Positions 1 to 6,466 of a DNA stretch of 64,000 bases are shown piece by piece; positions within the stretch are counted from its first letter, which is position 1; every line of letters starts with the position of its first letter. The stretch is from a virus. Under the pieces are notes generated by a model. That model was not told the origin of the DNA. It did no database searches and saw only the letters and a list, made by a program, of their open reading frames with translations. The stretch lies in the IMG/VR virus record IMGVR_UViG_3300025652_007805, positions 1-64,000 of that record; one strand, given 5' to 3'. The translations under genes and the position numbers were made by a program.

Positions 1-591
1 TATGCCGTTACTATAAATAGTCAAAGCTGGGCTATCGCCAGAAAGAGAATAGGCTGATTGACCATCTATTGTTTCTCCACCGGATGCAGAGACCGCTATT
101 TGATTAGAACTTGCTCTGGTTGAAGTAGTTTCATCCTTGATTATTAAAGTTTTACCAGCACCTGCGACTGAAGCTGAAGGAATCGTCAATGAAACATATG
201 ATGTTGATGTAATGCCAACTATGGAGTCATATGTATTCAAGCTGTAAGAAGTTGATGCAGAAGAAGAGTAGTGTTGATTGAGTCCACCAGAAATTATAGA
301 TATTGAGCCAGTGAACACATGAGTGTCGCCTGAATCATCTCCAAAGCGCGTACTTCCGCTTATGTCTATTTCGGTTTTAGTTGTAGTGATAACATCAAAA
401 ACATTTGCCCTAAGTGTTCCACTTATATCCATATTTCCACTAAGAACTAAAAAATCACTAGTGTAATCATACATCAAGTTAGAGCTACCAGAAATTTCCC
501 CTAGAGAGCCACTCGCAAATTGAAGAGACTGGTCTGGTCCTTTTGCTGGTTTTTGTGCGTCTGTAATATGTACCCAACCAAATTTACCCAT
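1..591 (-). CDS. Putative tail-fibre or virion surface protein, C-terminus cut by window edge
   Basis: This reading frame runs from an ATG at 589-591 to the left edge without a stop, giving the first 197 residues of a longer protein. It begins MGKFGWVHITDA and then becomes rich in Ser, Thr, Gly, Ile and Val in short alternating patterns (for example SGNMDISGTLRANVFDVI and FGDDSGDTHVFTGSISI). Such composition is typical of beta-structured fibre or decoration proteins of marine T4-like phages. I see no catalytic motif. An AGTAGGAT-like ribosome site precedes the start. It lies 12 bases downstream of the 604-1056 gene. The structural role is inferred from composition and context; the exact protein cannot be named. 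Confidence 0.6.
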   Translation of the reverse strand, partial: MGKFGWVHITDAQKPAKGPDQSLQFASGSLGEISGSSNLMYDYTSDFLVLSGNMDISGTLRANVFDVITTTKTEIDISGSTRFGDDSGDTHVFTGSISIISGGLNQHYSSSASTSYSLNTYDSIVGITSTSYVSLTIPSASVAGAGKTLIIKDETTSTRASSNQIAVSASGGETIDGQSAYSLSGDSPALTIYSNGI

Positions 592-603
592 TAAATAATC
601 CTA

Positions 604-1056
604 CTAAAAAGTGCTACACGCAGCGAAAGCTCTCGTATGTGCAGTGCTACGAACAAATGCAACTCGATCAACTCCAACAATTTCATATGTTCGATATTCT
701 CTCTCATCTGGAGTTATATCGGCAGGGTCTGCATGGCCTGAGTCAGCAGGGGCCGGAATAGTAATGGCGGTGGGGGCAGTGTTAGTACCAACCGGTTGAA
801 ATGACTGCGGAAGTTCAAACCATCTTTGAAAAGCGTGGGTGTAACCATATACCTTTACGGTTCCCGGTGTACCACCATTATTGTCTTCAGTTAGAACATG
901 AAGGTATCTTTGATTTTCAGTGGCATACCCTGTGGTTGTTGCCGTAACACCTAACAAGTCACCCGCAACACTAAATGTAACTTCAGTTGATGGTGGGCCT
1001 GCTAAATTTTTTGGGCCTCTTGTCCTTCCCCAGCTTGCTGCCTTATATACTGACAT
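604..1056 (-). CDS. Hypothetical phage protein, possibly virion-associated
   Basis: A 150-residue protein that I do not recognise. It starts MSVYKAASWGRTRG, has a Thr/Val-rich middle and a Pro/Ala-rich stretch around residues 90-110, and ends in Phe. No signal peptide, membrane segment or metal-binding motif is visible. A GGAGAG ribosome site lies 7 bases before the ATG. A CTATTTA-type box (1086-1093) sits 30-37 bases upstream and overlaps the stop codon of the bS21 gene, so this gene may start its own late transcript. Its position between head genes and a fibre-like gene makes a virion role plausible, but nothing in the protein proves it. Confidence 0.6.
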   Translation of the reverse strand: MSVYKAASWGRTRGPKNLAGPPSTEVTFSVAGDLLGVTATTTGYATENQRYLHVLTEDNNGGTPGTVKVYGYTHAFQRWFELPQSFQPVGTNTAPTAITIPAPADSGHADPADITPDEREYRTYEIVGVDRVAFVRSTAHTRAFAACSTF

Positions 1057-1085
1057 TTGTTCTCTCCTATAATACTATTTACAAA

Positions 1086-1093
1086 CTAAATAG
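1086..1093 (-). promoter_or_regulatory. Candidate late promoter box (CTATTTAG)
   Basis: On the coding strand this reads CTATTTAG, 30-37 bases before the start at 1056. It is a variant of the CTATTTAT box found before five other genes in the window. The TAG stop of the upstream bS21 gene is contained in it, so part of the match is constrained by coding. A promoter role is inferred from position only. Confidence 0.3.
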
Positions 1094-1301
1094 TTCGTTT
1101 CCTTTGTTTTGCTAACTCTTTTCGGCGTCTTGCATCTGATCGTTTCTTGGCTTTTCTTTTTCTTTCCGAGGGCTTGATATAGTGGCGACGTTCTTTGGCC
1201 TCATCAATGATACCCAATTTCTTAACTTTTTTATTAAATCTTTTTATTACTCTCTCGATGTTTTCATTCTTTCGAGGTTTTACTTTATAATTACAAGCCA
1301 T
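1086..1301 (-). CDS. rpsU: Ribosomal protein bS21 homologue, phage-encoded
   Basis: A 71-residue, very basic protein matching the bS21 family over its length: an N-terminal strand MACNYKVKPRKNENIE, then VIKRFNKKVKKLGII, then RRHYIKPSERKRKAKKR, which corresponds to the family core (A)xRRFKRxxEKxGxxxExRRRxxYEKPxxxRKRK. The tail is Lys/Arg-rich as in cellular bS21. Length equals that of bacterial versions. bS21 binds late to the 30S platform near the anti-Shine-Dalgarno end of 16S rRNA and affects translation initiation. Virus-encoded bS21 is known from marine phages, where exchange into host ribosomes has been proposed. The start lies one base after the stop of the 1303-1725 gene, so the two are probably translated together. 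Family assignment is strong; ribosome incorporation is inference. Confidence 0.88.
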   Translation of the reverse strand: MACNYKVKPRKNENIERVIKRFNKKVKKLGIIDEAKERRHYIKPSERKRKAKKRSDARRRKELAKQRKRTI

Positions 1302-1302
1302 G

Positions 1303-1725
1303 TTATTTACCTACTACCTTTTTCCAATTGTGTGCGGATCCCATTAAAGAACTGATGTCAACACCGGGATCACTTGGTGCTATATCGCTCAGAGGTCCTT
1401 GTGTCTGTGGTTGCCCTGGGGATGGGCCTGCTCTTGTCGGTGTTGTCCCCTCAAATACATTTACACCGTTATAAGCATCCGTTCCAATAGAATCAAGAAG
1501 CTTTCGTTTTTGTTCCAATAGCCGCTTTCTTTTAGCTTCTTGGGCTGCTGAGTTATCTATCTGTGGTTTTTGTTTGGGTTGTTTTGTTTCAACAATACGA
1601 GTACTAGCAGTGCCTTTCATAACCTCTGCTATCACTGTTGATAGAATGCCCTCTTCTAGCAATACTTCATTGATACATTGTTTTACTAAAGGTTTGAGAA
1701 CCTTTTTCAATTCGTCTTTATTCAT
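1303..1725 (-). CDS. Hypothetical head-module protein, possible scaffold or core component
   Basis: A 140-residue protein directly after the prohead protease gene, the place where T4 carries its scaffold gene 22. It opens with an amphipathic helix (MNKDELKKVLKPLVKQCINE) followed by VLLEEG, then a charged helical stretch (AAQEAKRKRLLEQKRKLLD, about residues 60-78) and a Pro/Gly-rich low-complexity segment (about 92-120). There is no homology I can name. The LLEEG sequence near residue 25 resembles the Leu/Ile-x-Glu cleavage sites of T4-type prohead proteases. It is much shorter than T4 gp22, so scaffold identity is only a positional guess. Confidence 0.6.
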   Translation of the reverse strand: MNKDELKKVLKPLVKQCINEVLLEEGILSTVIAEVMKGTASTRIVETKQPKQKPQIDNSAAQEAKRKRLLEQKRKLLDSIGTDAYNGVNVFEGTTPTRAGPSPGQPQTQGPLSDIAPSDPGVDISSLMGSAHNWKKVVGK

Positions 1726-1737
1726 TATTGCCTCAGA

Positions 1738-2361
1738 TTAGTCTTTTAAAATCTTTTTAAATAAGTCTCCGATAATTTCGGTCTTATTTTCATTAATTTT
1801 CTTCTCATAAATAGAAGTGGAGATACTTTTTGGTTTATTATCGGGATAAATATAAGCATCAGGTGTTGAAGGTTCAGATACAATATCAAAACAAATTAGT
1901 TCAAAATCTTCTTGAACCATAGAAGCACCCATTTGTTCTTGGACGGAACCCATACCTCTTGACGAGATACCAAGCTTAACACCGGAGTTAACAAGGTCTT
2001 TTACAACTTTGCCTGATGGTGTGTCCAAAATTTTGATCTTTCCGATAACATCGTTACCATCCCACCAAATATCGGTAATTAAATGAGATACATTACGAAG
2101 ATTAATAACTGAATCGTCTGGGTGATCTAGTTCTCCTAATGCTCTGTTGTCTTTTACAACATTCTCATATTTTTGTATTTCTCTTCTCAAAACATTACAG
2201 GGGTAGATTCTACCATTACCATTCTTCTTCTCGCAAGTTTGAATGCGACCGGAAAGATAAAGGGCACCATCGGCAACTTCCTTTTTCTCTCTTTCGGTTA
2301 AAAGATCTTGGCAGATTCCGTCTTTACATAATTCATAAAATTCTGTTAAAAGTTTTTTCAT
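1738..2361 (-). CDS. Prohead core protease, gp21-like (assemblin-type serine protease)
   Basis: A 207-residue protein with the T4 gp21 / U9 prohead-protease signature: YLSGRIQTCEKKNGNGRIYP at about residues 35-54, GELDHPDD with the likely catalytic His near residue 80, VSHLITDIWWDG, then VKLGISSRGMGSV with the likely catalytic Ser near 133. The length matches gp21 (212 residues). It would mature the prohead by cleaving scaffold, capsid and core proteins, usually after Glu in Leu/Ile-x-Glu sites. It lies between the 2373-2651 and 1303-1725 genes, downstream of the portal, as expected in a T4-like head module. The major capsid gene normally follows and is not in the window. Its own N-terminus (MKKLLTEFYE, later LLTEREKK) may be self-cleaved. 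Confidence 0.88.
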   Translation of the reverse strand: MKKLLTEFYELCKDGICQDLLTEREKKEVADGALYLSGRIQTCEKKNGNGRIYPCNVLRREIQKYENVVKDNRALGELDHPDDSVINLRNVSHLITDIWWDGNDVIGKIKILDTPSGKVVKDLVNSGVKLGISSRGMGSVQEQMGASMVQEDFELICFDIVSEPSTPDAYIYPDNKPKSISTSIYEKKINENKTEIIGDLFKKILKD

Positions 2362-2372
2362 TAGTTTGTCCC

Positions 2373-2651
2373 TTAGTTAGCAGGTATATTCATTTTCTTT
2401 GCTTTTTTATAAACAAGATCAAGCCCATCCATATCTTTCTTTTTTGCCATATTATGTATCATTTCCATTTCACCATCTGGACCATATTGATATCTTGTTA
2501 AAAGAACTCCAACAATATCATCACGACCAATTGCTTTTAAATCGGCTTTCAATTGTTCCATTTCTTTTGAATTCCACTCATATGAACCTTCTCGTAATGA
2601 GTTTAATTCTTCTTTAATAATCTCTATCAATCTTTCTTTTGTAATCTTCAT
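2373..2651 (-). CDS. Hypothetical small protein with MKxTKE N-terminal helix
   Basis: A 92-residue charged, mostly helical protein of unknown function. Its first 22 residues (MKITKERLIEIIKEELNSLR, then EG) form an amphipathic helix ending in an L-x-E-G sequence. Near-identical openings occur in the 36-residue protein at 8589-8699 and the protein at 9561-9962. The rest (GRDDIVGVLLTRYQYGPDGE, then Met/Lys-rich KKAKKMNIPAN) has no motif I know. It is the first gene after the terminator at 2666-2693, with an AAGGA ribosome site, and precedes the prohead protease. A head-packaged or core protein is a reasonable guess from the N-terminus and position. Confidence 0.65.
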   Translation of the reverse strand: MKITKERLIEIIKEELNSLREGSYEWNSKEMEQLKADLKAIGRDDIVGVLLTRYQYGPDGEMEMIHNMAKKKDMDGLDLVYKKAKKMNIPAN

Positions 2652-2665
2652 TATTATAATTCCTT

Positions 2666-2693
2666 AAAAAATAAAAAACGGGCGCAACCCGTT
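2666..2693 (-). terminator. Intrinsic (Rho-independent) terminator
   Basis: On the transcribed strand a 6-bp stem AACGGG/CCCGTT with the 5-base loop TTGCG is followed at once by a T-rich tract (TTTTTTATTTTTT counting the stem end). It begins 4 bases after the stop codon of the 19-residue ORF at 2698-2757. It would end the packaging operon that starts near 9530, before the 2651 gene. No comparable terminator was seen elsewhere in the window. Confidence 0.85.
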
Positions 2694-2697
2694 CGAG

Positions 2698-2757
2698 TTA
2701 GGATCCAGAACAGCAGCGACGAACTGGTTGAAGCATCCATTTAGTTGTCCAAGTCAT
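2698..2757 (-). CDS. 19-residue mini-protein (MTWTTKWMLQPVRRCCSGS)
   Basis: The ATG overlaps the TGA stop of the 2754-3131 membrane protein as ATGA, and a GGAGAGGA sequence lies about 5-10 bases upstream. The ORF ends with TAA just before the terminator stem. The product is basic and contains two Trp, RR and adjacent Cys-Cys. Start-stop coupling, a good ribosome site and its exact fit between gene and terminator support real translation. Function is unknown; the Cys pair could be a lipid, metal or redox site. It is too short to exclude chance. Confidence 0.5.
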   Translation of the reverse strand: MTWTTKWMLQPVRRCCSGS

Positions 2758-3131
2758 TTGTCCTCTCCTGTTTTGTTAATTTTTAAACCACCATCATTAA
2801 TTAGCATAGATAATATGTATGAAGTTCCCGAAGCAACCCAGCCACATATAAACATATTTCCAATGGAGTATTTGAAAGTAAATAGTTCTGTCCATCCGTT
2901 TATGAAAAACAAAAACATTCCTACCCAAAATCCCATACACATGGCACAATTCGCCATATATCCAATAAGACCGTATTGGTCTCTCCGGGGGCGGATTTTT
3001 TCAAATATTTTAGAATAAACTAAAATCTGTGTTAGTCCGTATGCGGCTAAAATAAACCAAATCATTCCCATATCAAACTCTACCATATTAAGATCGTCTG
3101 CGATGTTTATATTGCTACTATCAATATTCAT
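2754..3131 (-). CDS. DUF1360-like integral membrane protein
   Basis: A 125-residue protein with three likely membrane segments: MGMIWFILAAYGLTQILVYS (about 21-40), CAMCMGFWVGMFLFFINGW (about 62-80) and a weaker IGNMFICGWVASGTSYIL (about 90-107). The CxxCxGFWVG motif is the hallmark of DUF1360, a family of small bacterial and phage membrane proteins of unknown function. The loop between the first two segments is basic (KIFEKIRPRRDQYG), suggesting a cytoplasmic loop. It lies in the head operon after 3135-3725 and overlaps the 19-residue ORF by 4 bases. A membrane role in assembly or infection is possible; family function is not known. Confidence 0.7.
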   Translation of the reverse strand: MNIDSSNINIADDLNMVEFDMGMIWFILAAYGLTQILVYSKIFEKIRPRRDQYGLIGYMANCAMCMGFWVGMFLFFINGWTELFTFKYSIGNMFICGWVASGTSYILSMLINDGGLKINKTGEDK

Positions 3132-3134
3132 TTT

Positions 3135-3725
3135 CTACTCATATGAATACCGACCATAAATATAAGACCCAAATACATCGCTTTGAGGTATTGACCCTTT
3201 TTCAGTTTCTTGTGGAACTTCGCCGAGTTCAGTTGAATTTGCAGCATCAGGGTCAAGCAACGCATCATCCATCATATCGTCGTATGCTTCCATTGCTTTA
3301 AAGTATGGTCGCTCTCCGTCCATCCATTGGCTGATTTCATATAAAGAAGCTTTGACCGAATCAAGCTCTGTTGATTCTAAAATTTTAGCCTCAAGGGACC
3401 CGTAGACATTACCGCCTTGAATTGAATCAAAAGCAACAACACCCTTTTTCTTGAGGTGATCAAATAGTCGGCTCTCTGCTCCATAAACCACTTCGGACAT
3501 TAAATCTTTAGCAAAGGCAACAATCTTATTTGATTCAAGCATAACAACGATATCAATATCAGCATGATCAAAGATCATTAAGTCGCCGTTCAGAGCCCTT
3601 CGCATATTTAATTTAAATTCCAGCATTTGTCTATTGGGATCAACGATCTTAATATTAACCGTCTCGTTTGCTGGCTGTTCGATTGGTTCTGGGGTAGGAT
3701 CGGTAATATTTACTTTAATAGCCAT
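3135..3725 (-). CDS. Hypothetical head-module protein
   Basis: A 196-residue acidic protein without a motif I recognise. Residues 1-30 are Pro/Asn-rich (DPTPEPIEQPANETVNI). Residues about 30-140 look folded (FKLNMRRALNGDLMIFDHADIDIVVML; GGNVYGSLEAKILES). The C-terminal 50 residues are acidic and low in complexity (DDMMDDALLDPDAANS) and end in YIYGRYSYE. It overlaps the 3725-4549 gene by one base. In T4 this position, between portal and protease, carries small prohead core proteins (gp67, gp68). A core or assembly role is inferred only from order. Confidence 0.65.
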   Translation of the reverse strand: MAIKVNITDPTPEPIEQPANETVNIKIVDPNRQMLEFKLNMRRALNGDLMIFDHADIDIVVMLESNKIVAFAKDLMSEVVYGAESRLFDHLKKKGVVAFDSIQGGNVYGSLEAKILESTELDSVKASLYEISQWMDGERPYFKAMEAYDDMMDDALLDPDAANSTELGEVPQETEKGSIPQSDVFGSYIYGRYSYE

Positions 3726-4549
3726 TATTCGAGCACCTCAGAAACAAAATCTTGAATATAAAATACTTCTTTTACCAATTCTTCGGTAATTGGAGTTTTC
3801 TTATAATTTTCAAGCTTCTCAAGAATTCTTTGAGTATTATTATAGAATTCTTTATTATTTTTAATTTTATCTGTCTCGGAACATTTTGAGACTTGTTCCT
3901 TGAGTCGGGCCACTTCTTCGTTCAAAAACGATTTAAGACCAAGGCCGTTATCTGAGAAAGATGTGATATAGTTTGTTAAGAGATCCTTTTGTTCTTTACG
4001 AAGGGTATTATCATAAGTTTCATTAAATTTGTTAACGAATGTCTTATACTCCAAACTATCAATATGTTTCATTTCTTGCTTTTCTTCTGTCTTTGTAGAA
4101 GCAAGCATTCCAACGACTCTTTGTTCCAAAATCAAACGAGTTTTAGCATTAGCACCCTCTGAATTGAAATACTGATACAAAGATCCGATGTTCTTATAAT
4201 TTGATATAAAGTTTGAGAAAACAGCATTAGAATAAGATTCGTTGATCTCTTTAATTAAAGCGGTCTGTTGGTTGAAGATTTCTTTCTTATCAAGATTATT
4301 GAAATCTTTTTTGACCTCAAACAAAAATCTTTGAGAAAGATTCGGAGACATTACTTCTGCTTCTAATACAGATTTGTAGATTTCCAATTCTTTTTTAAGC
4401 GGAGAACCAGCATTAAAATATTTTTTAATGGTCTCCAGCACTTTTTGTTTTTTCTCTTCTTGTCCTCGGACAATTGCTTTTGTTAATTCTGTGATTAATG
4501 ATTCGTAAAGAAAAGCGGTATTTCTTTTCTTATTGTGTCTTACTCTCAT
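3725..4549 (-). CDS. Putative prohead core / assembly protein, helical
   Basis: A 274-residue, highly charged, largely helical protein. The opening MRVRHNKKRNTAFLYESLI followed by TELTKAIVRGQEEKKQKVLE resembles a conserved but uncharacterised protein that I associate with the gene next to the portal in marine T4-like phages. Coiled-coil-like stretches occur around residues 55-110 and 205-255. No catalytic or binding motif is visible. It overlaps the portal gene by 20 bases, which suggests coupled translation. Position and composition fit a scaffold or core protein, but no biochemical function can be read from the sequence. Confidence 0.65.
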   Translation of the reverse strand: MRVRHNKKRNTAFLYESLITELTKAIVRGQEEKKQKVLETIKKYFNAGSPLKKELEIYKSVLEAEVMSPNLSQRFLFEVKKDFNNLDKKEIFNQQTALIKEINESYSNAVFSNFISNYKNIGSLYQYFNSEGANAKTRLILEQRVVGMLASTKTEEKQEMKHIDSLEYKTFVNKFNETYDNTLRKEQKDLLTNYITSFSDNGLGLKSFLNEEVARLKEQVSKCSETDKIKNNKEFYNNTQRILEKLENYKKTPITEELVKEVFYIQDFVSEVLE

Positions 4550-6461
4550 TTTCTGTGTTCTCCGATTTGTTTAAGCCTTCTAAAAGCTTCTTTATTTCTG
4601 TTGATGTTTTAAATAGTTTTTCTTCTTCTATTTTGTCCAATGATTTATTTTCTGTTATACCTCTGGCTAATGAGTCCAGCCCACCATAGCCAGTCTTACC
4701 TTTATAAATACTTCTGGTTGTGTTTCCAAACTCGCCTGTGGCTTGATTTTTCATATGTTTAGAAAAGCCGCCTTTGCGATATTTTAACTGATGTTTCTTA
4801 TATGGACCTCTGGTTTTATCGTCGTCTCGTTTACCGGGGGCAGCGAGAAGAGTACCATCGTCTTCAGCAGCAGCGGGTTCTTCGGCAGCACCTTCGTCCC
4901 CGCCAAGATCAAGTTCATCACCGCCGCCAAGATCAAGTTCATCACCGCCAGTATCATCACCGCCGAGGTCAAGGTCTCCACCGCCGCCAGTGGCTTCGGG
5001 TGCTTGTCCAGCGGCTTCAAGTCCAGCCATAAACTTTCTATCATAGAACATTTCTCTTTGCATTCTAATGAATTCGTCTTCGGAGATACCAAACATATGT
5101 TCAGCGATCCATCGCATGGAAAAGAACCCTTCAGTAGCAGCACCGGCGACATCAAATTTGGTTTTCCAATGTTCAAGTTCTTGGAGTTCAGCGATCTTTG
5201 AAGGATTATTCAAAGCAAGGTCAAATGCTAAAAGATCGTCTCCTCTGAAGCCTAAAGTAAAAAGATGAATAATTCCAATTTTTTCCAATTCTGAAATAAC
5301 AACTCTTTGTAATCTTTGAATTGTTCTGGCGAAACGAATATCCTTTTGTGCTAAAGTTGTTTTATCCTCTGAGGATCCTTCGCCCATAACAAGATATGAT
5401 TGGGGAACTTTAAGAGCAGCAAATAATTTTTCTCTTAAATACTTAACATCTTCTACGGTTCCTGTAAATTGACCACCGGGGAGGTTTTGTATTTCTGTTC
5501 CAGAAGCACCACCGCGAATAGGAATAAAGTAATCTTCTTCAATTGATAAGGGATTATAGCGAAGATCAACTCGACCAGTTTTTGGATCAACAACTTGATG
5601 TCGTTTCATTTGAGTCATAACTTTCTGCATATACTGTTCAACATCGTTTGGTGCGATATTTCCAACATCAATTTTAAACACTCGTCTTTCTGGGCTTCTT
5701 ACAATTCTATATGCCATCATAGCATCTTCAAGAAGAGTTAATTGTCTCCAGATACGACGGGCAGGCTCAAGAACCGAAGTTCCATAAGGAGAATGCTTGT
5801 CGTTACCAAGAATGCGGAAATGAGCCATTTGCCAGTTTTCAAGAGTCATACCGGCACTATTCCATTGATATTGGACATAATTTGGGTTTGTCTCATCTTC
5901 TCCCTCTAATCTTTCAATTTCTTGGGGAGGTAGACCGATTACGCTTCTGATTCCCATTTTGTCATCAATGTCCAAATATAAAAACAAATCCCCATACTTA
6001 CACATTGTACGAGACCAACCAAAGAGATTGTGGTCAATGTTTAAAACATTATGATACAAAGAGTGTAAAATAGACTTTATTTCTTCATTAGGGCACTTAA
6101 TTCTTAACATGGGTTGTAAAGAAGAATGAGTGGTCATTTCATCAGCATAAATATCAATAGCAGAAGCAATGATAGGTTCATATTCCATTTGGTCAAAATC
6201 GACATACCTCTCAGAACGACCCCTGTTGGAAATCATATTAAGAGTGGTCACATTCATTGGGTTGTATTCTGACTTCTTAAATTGTTGTCCGGAAGCAGAT
6301 TTAAACTTAGAAGAATAAATATCCAAATGTCTTCTTCTTAATTGGCGACCCGATTGTGTTCGTCTCTGTGTTAGTGGACCAGAGAGCAATCTTGTTAGTT
6401 GCTTAAATAATCCTGATTCGTCATTATATGGGTTTCTTGTATTCTTTCTTCTTGGGGCCAT
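4530..6461 (-). CDS. Portal vertex protein, gp20-like
   Basis: A 643-residue protein of the T4 gp20 portal family (T4 gp20 is 524 residues). The typical order is visible: basic N-terminus with RRRHLDIYSSKF, then YEPIIASAIDIYADE, RTMCKYGDLFLYLDID, the SPYGTSVLEPARRIWRQL helix region, MAYRIVRSPERRVFKIDVGN and YLVMGEGSSEDKTTLAQ. The portal forms the dodecameric DNA gate and nucleates head assembly. The C-terminal 130 residues are an extension: an Asp/Gly repeat region with DELDLGG units (about residues 493-545), then a basic Gly/Lys tail. The gene lies 5 bases after terL. The extension is unusual for gp20 and its role is unknown. Confidence 0.93.
   Translation of the reverse strand: MAPRRKNTRNPYNDESGLFKQLTRLLSGPLTQRRTQSGRQLRRRHLDIYSSKFKSASGQQFKKSEYNPMNVTTLNMISNRGRSERYVDFDQMEYEPIIASAIDIYADEMTTHSSLQPMLRIKCPNEEIKSILHSLYHNVLNIDHNLFGWSRTMCKYGDLFLYLDIDDKMGIRSVIGLPPQEIERLEGEDETNPNYVQYQWNSAGMTLENWQMAHFRILGNDKHSPYGTSVLEPARRIWRQLTLLEDAMMAYRIVRSPERRVFKIDVGNIAPNDVEQYMQKVMTQMKRHQVVDPKTGRVDLRYNPLSIEEDYFIPIRGGASGTEIQNLPGGQFTGTVEDVKYLREKLFAALKVPQSYLVMGEGSSEDKTTLAQKDIRFARTIQRLQRVVISELEKIGIIHLFTLGFRGDDLLAFDLALNNPSKIAELQELEHWKTKFDVAGAATEGFFSMRWIAEHMFGISEDEFIRMQREMFYDRKFMAGLEAAGQAPEATGGGGDLDLGGDDTGGDELDLGGGDELDLGGDEGAAEEPAAAEDDGTLLAAPGKRDDDKTRGPYKKHQLKYRKGGFSKHMKNQATGEFGNTTRSIYKGKTGYGGLDSLARGITENKSLDKIEEEKLFKTSTEIKKLLEGLNKSENTENESKTQ
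4901..4982 (-). repeat. Short in-gene tandem repeat encoding Asp/Gly-rich DELDLGG units
   Basis: Two identical 22-base copies lie at 4901-4922 and 4925-4946 (24-base period), and a degenerate copy follows at 4961-4982. All are inside the portal gene and encode GGDELDLGG-type units. The local base composition is GC-rich compared with the AT-rich surroundings. The repeat is in frame, so copy-number change would lengthen or shorten the acidic tail without breaking the gene. Confidence 0.8.
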
Positions 6462-6466
6462 TTTAT

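Noticed and set aside
2655-2660. TATAAT directly before the 2651 gene
   Set aside because: No credible -35, the expected -35 falls in the terminator stem, and the sequence is explained by an AAGGA ribosome site and its spacer.
4784-5176. Second minus-strand frame inside the portal gene (130 codons)
   Set aside because: It exists because the repetitive Asp/Gly region stays open in another frame; the portal frame has family motifs throughout.
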